Below, piece after piece: positions 27,337 to 36,113 of a stretch of 64,000 nucleotides of DNA; the first letter of the stretch is position 1, and each line of letters opens with the position of its first letter. Made by a program: the position numbers and the translations under genes. The stretch is from Paenibacillus illinoisensis NBRC 15959 (lineage in GTDB: Bacteria; Bacillota; Bacilli; Paenibacillales; Paenibacillaceae): assembly GCF_004000925.1 (NCBI RefSeq), contig NZ_BIME01000003.1:434001-498000 (forward strand), read 5' to 3'. A model generated the notes under the pieces. It was given only the letters and a program-made list of their open reading frames with translations. It was not told where the DNA came from and did not search any database.

Positions 27337-29097
27337 ATGAAATTACCTAGTCGCCCTATCTCCATCACACTGACATGCATCGCGATGTATCTGTTCATCC
27401 TGCTGCCATTACCTGCGTCTGCAGCCCAATCCGAGCTTGCGAGGCAGCGTGAAATGACCGCCTTCAGTCCACTGCAAACGGTTGTGGATCAGATGCAGCC
27501 CGGATGGAACCTCGGCAACTCATTGGATACGGTAGGTCCGGATGAAACCTACTGGGGCAATCCACGCGTTACTCCGGAATTAATCGGAAACATTGCCGCT
27601 CAAGGATTCAAAAGCATACGAATCCCCGTTACTTGGGACCAGCATATTGGTGCCGCCCCGGATTACCGGATAGATCCTGCTTACATGGCACGGGTCCAGG
27701 AAGTGATCAAATGGGCACTGGATGCGAATCTGTACGTCGTGTTGGATCTCCATCATGATTCATATCTCTGGATCAGTCAGCTGGAAACCGATCATGACCA
27801 GGTACTCGCTCGTTACACAGCAGTGTGGACCCAAATCGCGAATCAATTCAAGGATGCTCCACTTCGGCTGATGTTCGAAAGTGTGAATGAACCGCGCTTC
27901 AATCGTGGAATCACTCAGGCGGGTGATATGGGAACAGGAAGCAATATCGATGAGCCAAGGCAGCTTGCCCTTTTGCATGAATTAAACACGACGTTTGTGA
28001 AGCTGATTCGCAGCACAGGCGGCAATAACGAAGAGCGTGCACTTCTGCTGCCTACACTTGAGGGTTCACCGACACAGGCAAGGCTGAACAGTTTGAGGCA
28101 TACCATCACTGAACTGAAAGACAGGAACCTGATTGCCACCGTGCATTACTATGGTTACTGGCCATTTAGCGTCAATATCGCAGGACACACCACGTTTGAT
28201 ACCGAGACCAAGAATGATGCAGCCAACACGTTTAACAATATATACAGGACACTCGTCACGCAGGGGATTCCAGTCATTCTCGGCGAGTATGGACTTCTGG
28301 GATTCGATAAACATACGGATGTTATTGAACAGGGGGAGAAGCTAAAATATTTCGAATTCATCGGGCATGAGCTGAAGGACAAAAAGATCGCGTCCATATT
28401 GTGGGACAATGGCCAGCATCTAAACCGGGAGACGTATGTGTGGTCCGATCCGGCTCTGTTCCAGATGATTCAGGCAGGCTGGACAGGCCGTTCTGCTGTT
28501 GGAGATCGTGACCTACTGTACCTGAGACAAGGCTACCCAATTCAGGATACGGCGCTGACAATCAAGTTAAATGGAGCCAAACTCGTATCGCTCTATGCGG
28601 GTGAGCAACCGTTGAAACAAAATGCAGACTATTCATTCAGCGGGAGTACGTTGCTTATCCAATCAGATGCATTATCCCGTATGGTTAGCAAGGGCGACCA
28701 GCTCGGCAAACAGGCCATCATCACCGCGAAGTTCAATCAAGGCGCAGACTGGACATGGAAGCTCGTCGTATCGGCCAAGCCCGATCTGGAGAATGCATTC
28801 GGTACTACAGAGGCTTTTTCCATACCAACACTCTTTCATGGTGATCAGCTAGCCACCATGGAAGCTGTCTATTCCTCTGGAGAGTTCACTGCTCCGCAGA
28901 ATTGGACACCTTACAAAGAATTCCTGACTACATTTGCACCTTCTTATGAAACAGATCAACTGATTCTGCAGCCGGAATGGCTCAATGAACTGCATAACGG
29001 GCAGATTGATCTGGCCTTCCATTTCTGGAGCGGTGAGGTCATTCACTATACGCTGTTCAAAAGCGGGAACCAGATAACAGGGAAGGCACTTCATTGA
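27337..29097 (+). CDS. Secreted GH5-family glycoside hydrolase with X2-like module
   Basis: A 586-residue exported enzyme. Signal peptide: KLPSRPISI, hydrophobic core, cleavage after LPASAAQ (near residue 31). The GH5 TIM barrel (about 45-375) shows MQPGWNLGNSLD, IRIPVTW, the acid/base glutamate in FESVNEPRF and the nucleophile glutamate in VILGEYGLLG. Residues about 395-490 (TALTIKLNGAKLVSLYAGEQPL) resemble an X2-type carbohydrate-binding module, and the last ~95 residues form another beta-rich region. It retains a beta-glucan hydrolysis mechanism; cellulose, mixed-linkage glucan or xyloglucan are all possible. AAAGGAG precedes the ATG. It appears monocistronic. Confidence 0.92.
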   Translation: MKLPSRPISITLTCIAMYLFILLPLPASAAQSELARQREMTAFSPLQTVVDQMQPGWNLGNSLDTVGPDETYWGNPRVTPELIGNIAAQGFKSIRIPVTWDQHIGAAPDYRIDPAYMARVQEVIKWALDANLYVVLDLHHDSYLWISQLETDHDQVLARYTAVWTQIANQFKDAPLRLMFESVNEPRFNRGITQAGDMGTGSNIDEPRQLALLHELNTTFVKLIRSTGGNNEERALLLPTLEGSPTQARLNSLRHTITELKDRNLIATVHYYGYWPFSVNIAGHTTFDTETKNDAANTFNNIYRTLVTQGIPVILGEYGLLGFDKHTDVIEQGEKLKYFEFIGHELKDKKIASILWDNGQHLNRETYVWSDPALFQMIQAGWTGRSAVGDRDLLYLRQGYPIQDTALTIKLNGAKLVSLYAGEQPLKQNADYSFSGSTLLIQSDALSRMVSKGDQLGKQAIITAKFNQGADWTWKLVVSAKPDLENAFGTTEAFSIPTLFHGDQLATMEAVYSSGEFTAPQNWTPYKEFLTTFAPSYETDQLILQPEWLNELHNGQIDLAFHFWSGEVIHYTLFKSGNQITGKALH

Positions 29098-29182
29098 TGA
29101 GCCGTACAATCAGGCGTAGAATGGACAGCATGGTATGGCTCTGCGAGCGGGAAGTTCGCAAGGCTCTGAAGAAGGTGATGAC

Positions 29183-29635
29183 ATGTTATGGATTATTGGC
29201 ATCCTCGGTATCGTTCTACTTACGCTGTGCACGGCAGGAGCCGGTGTAGGAATGGTGGTAGGCTTCTTTTTTTTCCTCATCGGTTTCGGGGAAATGAAGA
29301 ACAGGTCACGGACTCTTAGCAGTCTACTGCTGAGCAAGGATACGCTGATGATCGTGGGAACGATGGGCGTTGTACTTGTTTATTTTCTTCTCTCCTACTG
29401 GAATCTGAAAATGATTGGTGATGCAACCTTTCCGGGTCTGCTGGGTTCCACAATCAGGGAAATCTCCGGGAGACAGCTGCTTGCTGCAGCATTCTTGTAC
29501 ACGCTCTGGACAACAATCAGCCTATACTGGCTGCTTCCGAAAGTATTCAGCTTTGATGGATTAGGCCTGAAAATTCAGCTGATTGCACTGAGTGCAGCAG
29601 GAACCAGCATTCTGTATGGCATCATAAAATTGTAA
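29183..29635 (+). CDS. Small integral membrane protein, unknown
   Basis: About 150 residues with four predicted membrane helices (IIGILGIVLLTLCTAGAGVG, DTLMIVGTMGVVLVYFLLS, LLAAAFLYTLWTTISLYWL, IQLIALSAAGTSILYGIIK). I recognise no family. AAGAAGGTGATGAC precedes the ATG at 29183, chosen over the upstream ATG at 29135, which lacks a ribosome site. It starts 85 nt after the GH5 gene on the same strand, with no terminator seen between, so co-transcription is possible; a terminator follows it. Confidence 0.7.
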   Translation: MLWIIGILGIVLLTLCTAGAGVGMVVGFFFFLIGFGEMKNRSRTLSSLLLSKDTLMIVGTMGVVLVYFLLSYWNLKMIGDATFPGLLGSTIREISGRQLLAAAFLYTLWTTISLYWLLPKVFSFDGLGLKIQLIALSAAGTSILYGIIKL

Positions 29636-29649
29636 AACAGCCCAAAACA

Positions 29650-29700
29650 AAAAAAGGAGTGGAAGCCCAGCTTGGTATGCTGAGCCTCTACTCCTTTTGT
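29650..29700. terminator. Bidirectional terminator between convergent genes
   Basis: A 9-bp outer stem (29652-29660 with 29690-29698) with further pairing inward, T-rich on the right and A-rich on the left. It serves the membrane-protein gene on + and the LLM oxidoreductase on -. Confidence 0.75.
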
Positions 29701-29751
29701 TACGTTAAAATAAGTGATGTTCGCTTTTCTCTGATCGACGAACGGGCAGAA

Positions 29752-30813
29752 TTAACGCGCTTCACCATTCTCCGCTTCCCAACGTGCAATTTCATTGCGA
29801 ACGATTGGAGCAACCTCTTTACCAAGCAGTTCAATGGCTCTCATCACCTCATTATGCGGCATCGTGCCGAGAGGAGTGTGCAGCATGAAACGAGTGATGC
29901 CAACTTCCTTGCGCAAGTAAATAATCTTCTGAGCCACGGTCTCTACGTCACCAACGTACAATGCGCCTTCAAGACTGCGTGCAGCATCAAATGTTGCACG
30001 GCTGTAGTGCCCCCAGCCACGTTCACGGCCCAGTATGTTCATGACAGCCTGAGCAGGTGGGAAGAATTTCTCAACAGCCTCATCCATCGTATCCGCGATA
30101 AAACCGTGAGAGTGTGATGCCACCGTCAGTTTGGAGGCATCATGCCCTGCATGGGCTGCTGCTTTTTTGTACAGCTCCACCAGTGGAGCAAATTGAACCG
30201 GACGACCACCGATAATCGCGAGTACCAGCGGCAGACCGAGCAGACCTGCGCGTACAACCGATTCCTGATTACCACCACTACCGATCCATACGGGCAGTTT
30301 CTCCTGCACTGGACGCGGGTAGATGCCCAGATTATTGAAGGAAGGACGATGCTTGCCTTCCCAGGTTACCTTTTCCGAATCACGCAGCTTAAGCAGCAGA
30401 TCCAATTTCTCATCGAATAACTCGTCGTAGTCGTTCAGATCATAGCCGAATAGAGGGAAGGATTCGATAAATGAACCCCGGCCCGCCATAATCTCCGCAC
30501 GTCCATTTGAGATACCGTCCAGCGTTGCAAAATCCTGAAATACCCGTACCGGATCGTCCGAAGACAGTACAGTTACGGCACTGGTCAGACGGATGCGCTT
30601 GGTCTGTGAAGCTGCTGCTGCCAAAATTACCGCTGGGGATGATGCTGCATAGTCAGCACGATGATGCTCCCCTACGCCGTATACATCCAGACCGACCTCG
30701 TCAGCCAGGACAATCTCTTCTACAACATCACGAATACGCTGTGCGTGACTTATGAGTTCTCCGGTTTTTACATCTGGATTTGTCTCTACAAAGGTACTAA
30801 TTCCGATTTCCAT
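29752..30813 (-). CDS. LLM-class flavin-dependent oxidoreductase
   Basis: A 353-residue luciferase-like monooxygenase fold protein, of the Atu2307/SP_0267 subgroup as far as sequence reading allows. Typical segments: EIVLADEVGLDVYGVGEHHR, RIRLTSAVTVLSSDDPVRVFQDFATLD, the AEIMAGRGSF flavin-site strand and PVWIGSGGNQESVVRAG. Such enzymes use reduced FMN or F420; the substrate is not known. GGGAGG precedes the ATG at 30813. It follows the methyltransferase gene on the same strand, but a hairpin at 30926-30945 separates them, so it is probably its own unit. Confidence 0.9.
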   Translation of the reverse strand: MEIGISTFVETNPDVKTGELISHAQRIRDVVEEIVLADEVGLDVYGVGEHHRADYAASSPAVILAAAASQTKRIRLTSAVTVLSSDDPVRVFQDFATLDGISNGRAEIMAGRGSFIESFPLFGYDLNDYDELFDEKLDLLLKLRDSEKVTWEGKHRPSFNNLGIYPRPVQEKLPVWIGSGGNQESVVRAGLLGLPLVLAIIGGRPVQFAPLVELYKKAAAHAGHDASKLTVASHSHGFIADTMDEAVEKFFPPAQAVMNILGRERGWGHYSRATFDAARSLEGALYVGDVETVAQKIIYLRKEVGITRFMLHTPLGTMPHNEVMRAIELLGKEVAPIVRNEIARWEAENGEAR

Positions 30814-30904
30814 GTTCTGTTCCTCCCTGTTTATGAAGCGATCCGTCGTTCATCTAACCTATTGTAAGTAGATCACCTTTTGTTATGTATCTTAATATTG
30901 AACT

Positions 30905-30945
30905 ATTTTGAAGAAAAACACAAGAGCCCTCTTTCTCCAGAGGGC
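30905..30945 (-). terminator. Probable terminator after the methyltransferase gene
   Basis: A 7-bp GC-rich stem (30926-30932 with 30939-30945) and six-base loop, with a T-rich stretch on the - strand a few bases later. It lies 43 nt past the methyltransferase stop codon. Confidence 0.6.
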
Positions 30946-30987
30946 ATGATTTTGATATATTATTCTCTATTTTTGTGACATTCATGA

Positions 30988-31800
30988 TTATTTCTTGGTC
31001 CCGATGTACAGCAGGTGAGAGGAAATCCCCAGAATTGTAGGATCTGCTGCCTTCTCAATCATGAATTGGATCATCTCTTCATACTCCCCGCGCTCTTTCC
31101 AATACTGCTGCTGTTCTGCTGTGAGCATGGCTCCGAGGCTGGATGATCCAATCAGATTCACCGTTTCGAATCCATGCTGCTCCATGAATGGTTGAATGTC
31201 CTGAATGTTAAAATAGTACGCCCCTGTGAATCGGCCCTGATCCTGATGGTCGAATGTCCCCTTTTCAACAAAAGAACGAATGGCACCCATATGATCATTC
31301 GGTTTCCAGTGCTGGGGAGACTGCAGCGAGTTAATGCCCATTCTCATTCGGCTTTGCATCGCGATGTACACCATGCCGCCTTGCTTCGTTACCCGGTGTA
31401 GTTCTCTTACAGCCGCTACCCGCTCCTGTTCAGTCTGGAGATGATACAGCGGTCCCAGCATCAGCGATGCATCGTATGTATCGTCAGCCAGCCCCTCCAG
31501 ACGGGTTGCATCCAGTACGTGGAATCCCTCAAACTGCTTCGTCAGATCATACTCCTTAGCCTTCTGCCTAGCGATATCCACGGAAGCAGGTGTCAAGTCT
31601 GACAGGGTTACTCGGTATCCATCCCTCGCAAGCTCCATCGCATATTTCCCTGGACCTGCGCCATTATCCAGAACGAGTCCAGCTGCAGGAAGATGTGCCC
31701 TGATGTAATGCATGTTAATGATGAACTCCAGCGGCTCCCGCTCCAATCTTCCCCATTCGTCAAACCCGGAATAATAGTCAATAATGCGTTCTCTTGTCAT
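30988..31800 (-). CDS. Class I SAM-dependent methyltransferase under T-box control
   Basis: A 270-residue Rossmann methyltransferase: motif I LVLDNGAGPGKYAMELA (near residue 45), motif II VTLSDLTPASVDIAR, LDATRLEGL and the motif IV region YDASLMLGPLYHL. The methyl acceptor cannot be told; the protein resembles small-molecule methyltransferases. GGCAGGTG precedes the ATG at 31800. A full T-box leader ends only about 40 nt upstream, so expression should rise when a particular tRNA is uncharged, an uncommon arrangement for a gene of this kind. It may act in amino-acid-related metabolism, but the sequence does not say so. Confidence 0.9.
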   Translation of the reverse strand: MTRERIIDYYSGFDEWGRLEREPLEFIINMHYIRAHLPAAGLVLDNGAGPGKYAMELARDGYRVTLSDLTPASVDIARQKAKEYDLTKQFEGFHVLDATRLEGLADDTYDASLMLGPLYHLQTEQERVAAVRELHRVTKQGGMVYIAMQSRMRMGINSLQSPQHWKPNDHMGAIRSFVEKGTFDHQDQGRFTGAYYFNIQDIQPFMEQHGFETVNLIGSSSLGAMLTAEQQQYWKERGEYEEMIQFMIEKAADPTILGISSHLLYIGTKK

Positions 31801-31842
31801 TCATCCGACACCTGCCTTTTTTCATTTAGGGTCAAAAAATGC

Positions 31843-32143
31843 AAAAAACCTGCCACCTCAACTAAGAGGCGACAGGTATGACCTTCGCGGTACCACTCTT
31901 CTTCATCCATGGACCATGCTAATGACAGATCTCTCTGTATCTACTGGGCCACAGAAACTCAGGAACCTGATGACGGGGGTTAGCCCGTCAGGATCTGATC
32001 TCAGTCCGTATGAATGACTGCTGCTCAATCCTGCCGCTCACAGGCGAGTTGGGGATAGGTTGGACTGCCTTGCACCATGCAGCAGTTCTCTGGGCCAGCC
32101 TTAGTCCTTAATACTCCTGATCATTGCGTTTACCTGTTAAATT
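31843..32143 (-). promoter_or_regulatory. T-box riboswitch upstream of the methyltransferase gene
   Basis: A leader of about 300 nt read on the - strand. The T-box core AGTGGTACCGCG is at 31886-31897, followed by a strong terminator (12-bp arms 31848-31859 and 31866-31877, six-base loop, then six T). Stem I features are present: a GGAGTA (AGTA box) near the 5' end and the distal motifs CAGAGAACTGC and GGTGCAAGGCAGT. The T-box UGGU would pair with a tRNA ending ACCA. By folding by eye, a CUC codon at 32046-32048 lies where the specifier is expected, pointing to tRNA-Leu; this part is uncertain. Confidence 0.92.
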
Positions 32144-32149
32144 TCAGAA

Positions 32150-32179
32150 AGTATATATCATCCATATATTTCCTGTCAA
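32150..32179 (-). promoter_or_regulatory. Promoter of the T-box-controlled unit
   Basis: On the - strand a perfect TTGACA (32174-32179) and TATACT (32150-32155) are separated by 18 bp. The T-box leader begins just downstream. Confidence 0.8.
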
Positions 32180-32274
32180 TGCATCTCGAAAGATTCTTAC
32201 ACACGAAATACATGTACCTCATTAAATACGCTCAGGCCTTGTTCATTCTGTTACAACCTTAAATATGTAACCTT

Positions 32275-32616
32275 CTAGATCTTTTTCACAAATTCAGACT
32301 TCAGCTTCATCGCACCCAAACTATCGATTTTACAGTCGATATCATGGTCACCGTCAATTAAACGGATATTTTTGACTTTGGTTCCCTGTTTGACAACCAG
32401 CGAGCTGCCTTTCACCTTCAGATCCTTAATGACTGTCACGGTGTCTCCATCATTCAGAACATTGCCGTTCGAGTCACGTACTACTTTGGTTTCTTCTGCA
32501 CGCTCGGTTTCGGATTCCAACGTCCACTCATGTGTACATTCCGGGCATACCAGCAGATTACCGTCCTCGTATGTGTATTCGGAATTGCATTTGGGGCAGT
32601 TAGGTAAATTGGACAT
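32275..32616 (-). CDS. PhnA/YjdM-type zinc-ribbon protein
   Basis: A 113-residue protein with an N-terminal zinc ribbon ([21 protein letters not shown], two CxxC pairs) and the C-terminal PhnA domain ([37 protein letters not shown]). Despite the name, members are not shown to be needed for phosphonate use, and their role is unclear. GGAGAG lies 10 nt before the ATG at 32616; another ATG at 32634 is too close to the AAAGG. It is a single gene with no phosphonate genes nearby. Confidence 0.92.
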   Translation of the reverse strand: MSNLPNCPKCNSEYTYEDGNLLVCPECTHEWTLESETERAEETKVVRDSNGNVLNDGDTVTVIKDLKVKGSSLVVKQGTKVKNIRLIDGDHDIDCKIDSLGAMKLKSEFVKKI

Positions 32617-32919
32617 ATCGTTTAAACTCTCCATTCCTTTTTTGGGCTTCTCGCAAGTATACGGGATTCCTCATGTTCCTTCCAGCGAAAGGATCACGTT
32701 AAATCCATGTTAGCCCCCATTCTGCGTTCGGTTAATGGAATTTAAACGAAATTTAAGGTTCACCTCTCCTTACTTTAAAACGGATCCTATACGATATACC
32801 TATCCGGGAGAGATTCCCGTGACATATCCAAATTCAGATTCTGATTCGTGTTAATTGCATATTCGCTTCCGGGTTCAGCCCGTCCATGAAATATATTTTT
32901 TCAAAAGGAGTTTCTTGTC

Positions 32920-34086
32920 ATGTCAATGTCCATGTCTTCTTATGTTTTCCCTGTACAAACAGCTTTCTTTATTTTCGTGATCATCGCCATGTTTTTGCTT
33001 ATTCCGTGGCTCATTTATGGCTATCGCAAAGACGGATTTTTCAGCTGGTCACGCTTTGCCGTCAGTTTTTCGTTCATCTTTTATATTCTCGCTGCGTATT
33101 GTCTCGTCATCCTGCCCTTTCCGACAACCCGCAATACGTGTGCCCAGCAGGCAGCAGATACCGTATATTACAATCTCGTCCCCTTCACTTTCGTAAAAGA
33201 TATCATGAAAGAAACACCGATTGTATGGTCCCAGCCGTCCACCTACATGGGGATGATCCAAGGCAGAGCTTTTCTGCAAATTCTGTTTAATGTGCTGCTG
33301 CTCATGCCTCTCGGTATATATATCCGGTATTTTTTTCAAAAGAGATCCTACTGGAAATATGCCCTGCTTGGCGGATTTGGACTTTCCCTATTTTTTGAGA
33401 TAACGCAAATCACCGGATTCTACGGCTATTACAGCTGCCCTTATCGACTGTTTGATGTCGATGACCTGCTGTCGAATACGTCAGGAGCGGTACTTGGATT
33501 CTTCGCAGCCCCGATCCTGCTTGCCCTATTCCCGTCACGTGCCAGCATTCAGGCGAAAAGTGAGCAGATTGTGGAGCAAAACCAAGTGTTCCCGATCCCT
33601 CAGCTGCTTGCACTCATCATCGACGGTGTTGTGGTGGTATTCCTATCCAATCTGCTCTCGATCTTCAGTCTATCCAGTACCAATGTGTTCAACAGCGCAG
33701 CTAATACAACCATCGCAATGCTCATTGTATTATTTCTTATTCCGAGTATCCGGGACGGCAACACGCCAGGCTCCGCACTTATGCGCTTCCGGTATGTTCG
33801 CAGGCAGACAGGGAAACCTTCCATGCCGCTGCTGTTTAAACGCTGGCTCGCGCTTTATGTACCTTGGCTCATTTTTACCATGATCCGGCTCGTCAACGAT
33901 TATGCCTTTGTCAATCATGACTCGGTGCTTGAGCCGTATAAAGTATGGATTTCGATCGGCATGATCGGTCTCTATATGCTCCTGTTCGGAGCACTCTTCC
34001 TTCACGTCATACTGGTACTCTTCTCTAGAGGCAGCCGTTCATTCTATTGTGATCATGTATCCAATATCAGAGCCTCCCGTAAATGA
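32920..34086 (+). CDS. VanZ-RDD fusion membrane protein
   Basis: A 388-residue membrane protein. Residues about 10-210 form a VanZ-like domain (YILAAYCLVILPFPTTR, NVLLLMPLGIYIRYFF, GFGLSLFFEITQITG, the FDVDDLLSNTSGAVLGFF signature). Residues about 225-370 form an RDD-like domain (PQLLALIIDGVVVVFLSNLL, RDGNTPGSALMRFRYV). VanZ homologues are linked with low-level teicoplanin resistance, RDD domains with transport; the combination occurs in Firmicutes without a known role. AAAGGAG precedes the ATG. It stands alone between two - strand units. Confidence 0.88.
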   Translation: MSMSMSSYVFPVQTAFFIFVIIAMFLLIPWLIYGYRKDGFFSWSRFAVSFSFIFYILAAYCLVILPFPTTRNTCAQQAADTVYYNLVPFTFVKDIMKETPIVWSQPSTYMGMIQGRAFLQILFNVLLLMPLGIYIRYFFQKRSYWKYALLGGFGLSLFFEITQITGFYGYYSCPYRLFDVDDLLSNTSGAVLGFFAAPILLALFPSRASIQAKSEQIVEQNQVFPIPQLLALIIDGVVVVFLSNLLSIFSLSSTNVFNSAANTTIAMLIVLFLIPSIRDGNTPGSALMRFRYVRRQTGKPSMPLLFKRWLALYVPWLIFTMIRLVNDYAFVNHDSVLEPYKVWISIGMIGLYMLLFGALFLHVILVLFSRGSRSFYCDHVSNIRASRK

Positions 34087-34140
34087 ATTACGCCCTACAT
34101 CGGACACTTCGGACAGCAGCAGTGTATTGAATGGACACAA

Positions 34141-34178
34141 GAAAAGGCGTCTTCCATCAAGCATGACGGAAGACGCCT
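34141..34178. terminator. Terminator between convergent VanZ-RDD and esterase genes
   Basis: An 11-bp perfect stem (34145-34155 with 34168-34178) with a 12-base loop; a short T run follows on the - strand. Confidence 0.75.
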
Positions 34179-34213
34179 ATGATCTGTGTACCATGACGCT
34201 ATAATTGGCTCGT

Positions 34214-35674
34214 TTATACGCCAAGCAGTTCCCGCTTGGATGACTCTGGATCATGCGCAAGTTCAATCTCATGATTGAAGATCAACGTCGCGCGATTCTC
34301 CTCATAAGGAGGCCAGTTTACTCCAGCCGTTTCCGGACGGCCATTCTTGGCAAAGGAGATCCAGGCATCCTGCACTTTGCCCGCCAGTTCTGTGGCTGCT
34401 GCATCCGGTTCGGCGTTCATGGACTTCAGCGCTTGCAATGTATTGAAAGCAAAGAAGATATCGATGCTGTGGATCGACTTTCTCAGCAATGGATGCTCCG
34501 GCATGATCCAATCGAAGCGGTACATCCACACGGGGGCATATTTCTGTTGAGCAGTCGCGTATTGAAGCGCTGAGCGCCAGAAGAACAGATCGGTCATCAC
34601 CTGAGCCTGTCCATCTGCTGTTTTGGGATAACTGTCCGCGATCGCTGCCCGGTTCTCCAGATCAGGCGTCATGAAGTCGACGGCCTGTACCATATCGATC
34701 TCTTCTGAATAAGGGACATGCGGCTGAATGAACAGCGCACCTTCATGCAGGGTGGTTCCAATCAAGACAGGGATGCCTTGGGCAGCTCCTGTACGAACAG
34801 CTTCAAGTGGAGATTGCGGAAGCGTTACACCATCCAGCACGGGCTGAAATAACAATGCCATGGCTGCTCCGCTGTGTTTTTTGACCGTTTCGCCAGCAGC
34901 AAGGATCTGCTCTGCCGGGATATCTTTCAACTTATGCAGATCATCCTGGGTTACGCCCAGAACCTTCAATACACCGCTCCGGATCTCGGCAGCCTGCTCT
35001 GCAGGCATGAACTGCGATGCTCCGCTTTGCATAATGGCACGGTGGAACAAGCCCTTGGCTGCTGGCATGGTCATCAATGCAGCAATGCTCATACTGCCGG
35101 CCGATTCACCGAATACAGTAACATTGCCAGAATCACCGCCAAAGGCTCCGATGTTATCCTGCACCCATTGCAGGGCAGCAACCTGATCCAGCAGGCCCAC
35201 GTTGGTTGCAAACCCTTCCCCAAGTGGAGCCATATGCATGAATCCAAGTGGGCCAAGACGATAGTTAATCGTCACAACGATGACATTGCCACGCAGGACC
35301 AGATGGGTTCCATCATACAAAGGCTGGCTTCCCGCCCCCGAAGTGAATGAGCCTCCATGAATCCATACCATAACGGGGAGAGGATGCTGGCTTTCTTTTT
35401 CCGGTGCCCAGATGTTCAGATACAGACTGTCCTCCGACTCGGCAGGAGGATCTCCGAATATCCCTTCTGCTTGATGATGTCTTGGCTGTATATTTTCAGG
35501 TCCGAACTGCTTCGCCTCCCTGACTCCATCCCATGATTCAGGCGGAATCGGGGCTTGAAAGCGCAATTCGCCCACCGGCGGTTTGGCATAAGGGATGCCT
35601 TTCCATACACTTGTTCCATGCAGATGTTCTCCCTCAACTGTACCGTACCGTGTGTTAACTTGAAGTTCTCTCAT
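34214..35674 (-). CDS. Type-B carboxylesterase (PnbA-like)
   Basis: A 486-residue alpha/beta hydrolase of the carboxylesterase type-B family. Landmarks: VWKGIPYAKPPVGELRF, SEDSLYLNIWAP, the oxyanion-hole region MVWIHGGSFTSGAG, and the catalytic serine in VTVFGESAGSMS near residue 190. The histidine segment is probably SIHSIDIFFAF near 400. There is no signal peptide, so it is cytoplasmic. It hydrolyses carboxylic esters; Bacillus relatives act on p-nitrobenzyl esters, but natural substrates are not known. The ATG at 35674 has a weak GAGAGG at 13 nt. A promoter is visible upstream. Confidence 0.93.
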   Translation of the reverse strand: MRELQVNTRYGTVEGEHLHGTSVWKGIPYAKPPVGELRFQAPIPPESWDGVREAKQFGPENIQPRHHQAEGIFGDPPAESEDSLYLNIWAPEKESQHPLPVMVWIHGGSFTSGAGSQPLYDGTHLVLRGNVIVVTINYRLGPLGFMHMAPLGEGFATNVGLLDQVAALQWVQDNIGAFGGDSGNVTVFGESAGSMSIAALMTMPAAKGLFHRAIMQSGASQFMPAEQAAEIRSGVLKVLGVTQDDLHKLKDIPAEQILAAGETVKKHSGAAMALLFQPVLDGVTLPQSPLEAVRTGAAQGIPVLIGTTLHEGALFIQPHVPYSEEIDMVQAVDFMTPDLENRAAIADSYPKTADGQAQVMTDLFFWRSALQYATAQQKYAPVWMYRFDWIMPEHPLLRKSIHSIDIFFAFNTLQALKSMNAEPDAAATELAGKVQDAWISFAKNGRPETAGVNWPPYEENRATLIFNHEIELAHDPESSKRELLGV

Positions 35675-35720
35675 GCGGCGTATACATCCTCTCTTCTATC
35701 AAATGTTATACATACTATTG

Positions 35721-35750
35721 AGTATAGAGCCCCGCCAGACCAATTTACAA
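35721..35750 (-). promoter_or_regulatory. Promoter of the carboxylesterase gene
   Basis: On the - strand TTGTAA (35745-35750) and TATACT (35721-35726) are 18 bp apart. ATACT-ATTG-AGTAT (35713-35726) forms an inverted repeat over the -10 and start region, a possible operator. Confidence 0.55.
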
Positions 35751-36060
35751 GTTTACCCAAAAAGGCCGGGGTTGAGACGTTTCACGTGGAACTTTTATGC
35801 ACTCAGCGAAGATATATTTCGAGGATCAGCCCATGATAACAACACAACAACGACCATGCCTCAGGAACGAATGAGACTTCACGTGTTATGCAGAACTTCT
35901 GCATGCAGAGCAGTATTCTCAGTGATTGCAGAGATTTGAAACCATTGCGTGATACGTGAAAAAGGACAGACACCGTGGAATAAACGTCTCGACAGTTTGT
36001 TGCAGGTAAAGATATGTAAAATTCGCATCTAAAATAAGCCGCAATCCGTTCTTTTAAATA
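35751..36060. other. Intergenic stretch without recognised content
   Basis: Between the esterase promoter and the terminator of the SLH gene I see no gene, repeat or RNA motif on either strand, only short frames without ribosome sites. Confidence 0.5.
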
Positions 36061-36094
36061 CAAATAAGGCCACCCTTTCGGGTAGCCTTATTTA
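36061..36094 (-). terminator. Terminator after the SLH protein gene
   Basis: A stem of up to 14 bp (36062-36075 with 36080-36093, one mismatch) and a four-base loop TTTC end in a T-rich tail on the - strand, 20 nt past the stop codon. Confidence 0.88.
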
Positions 36095-36113
36095 TTTTCA
36101 ATTTACAGATAAA

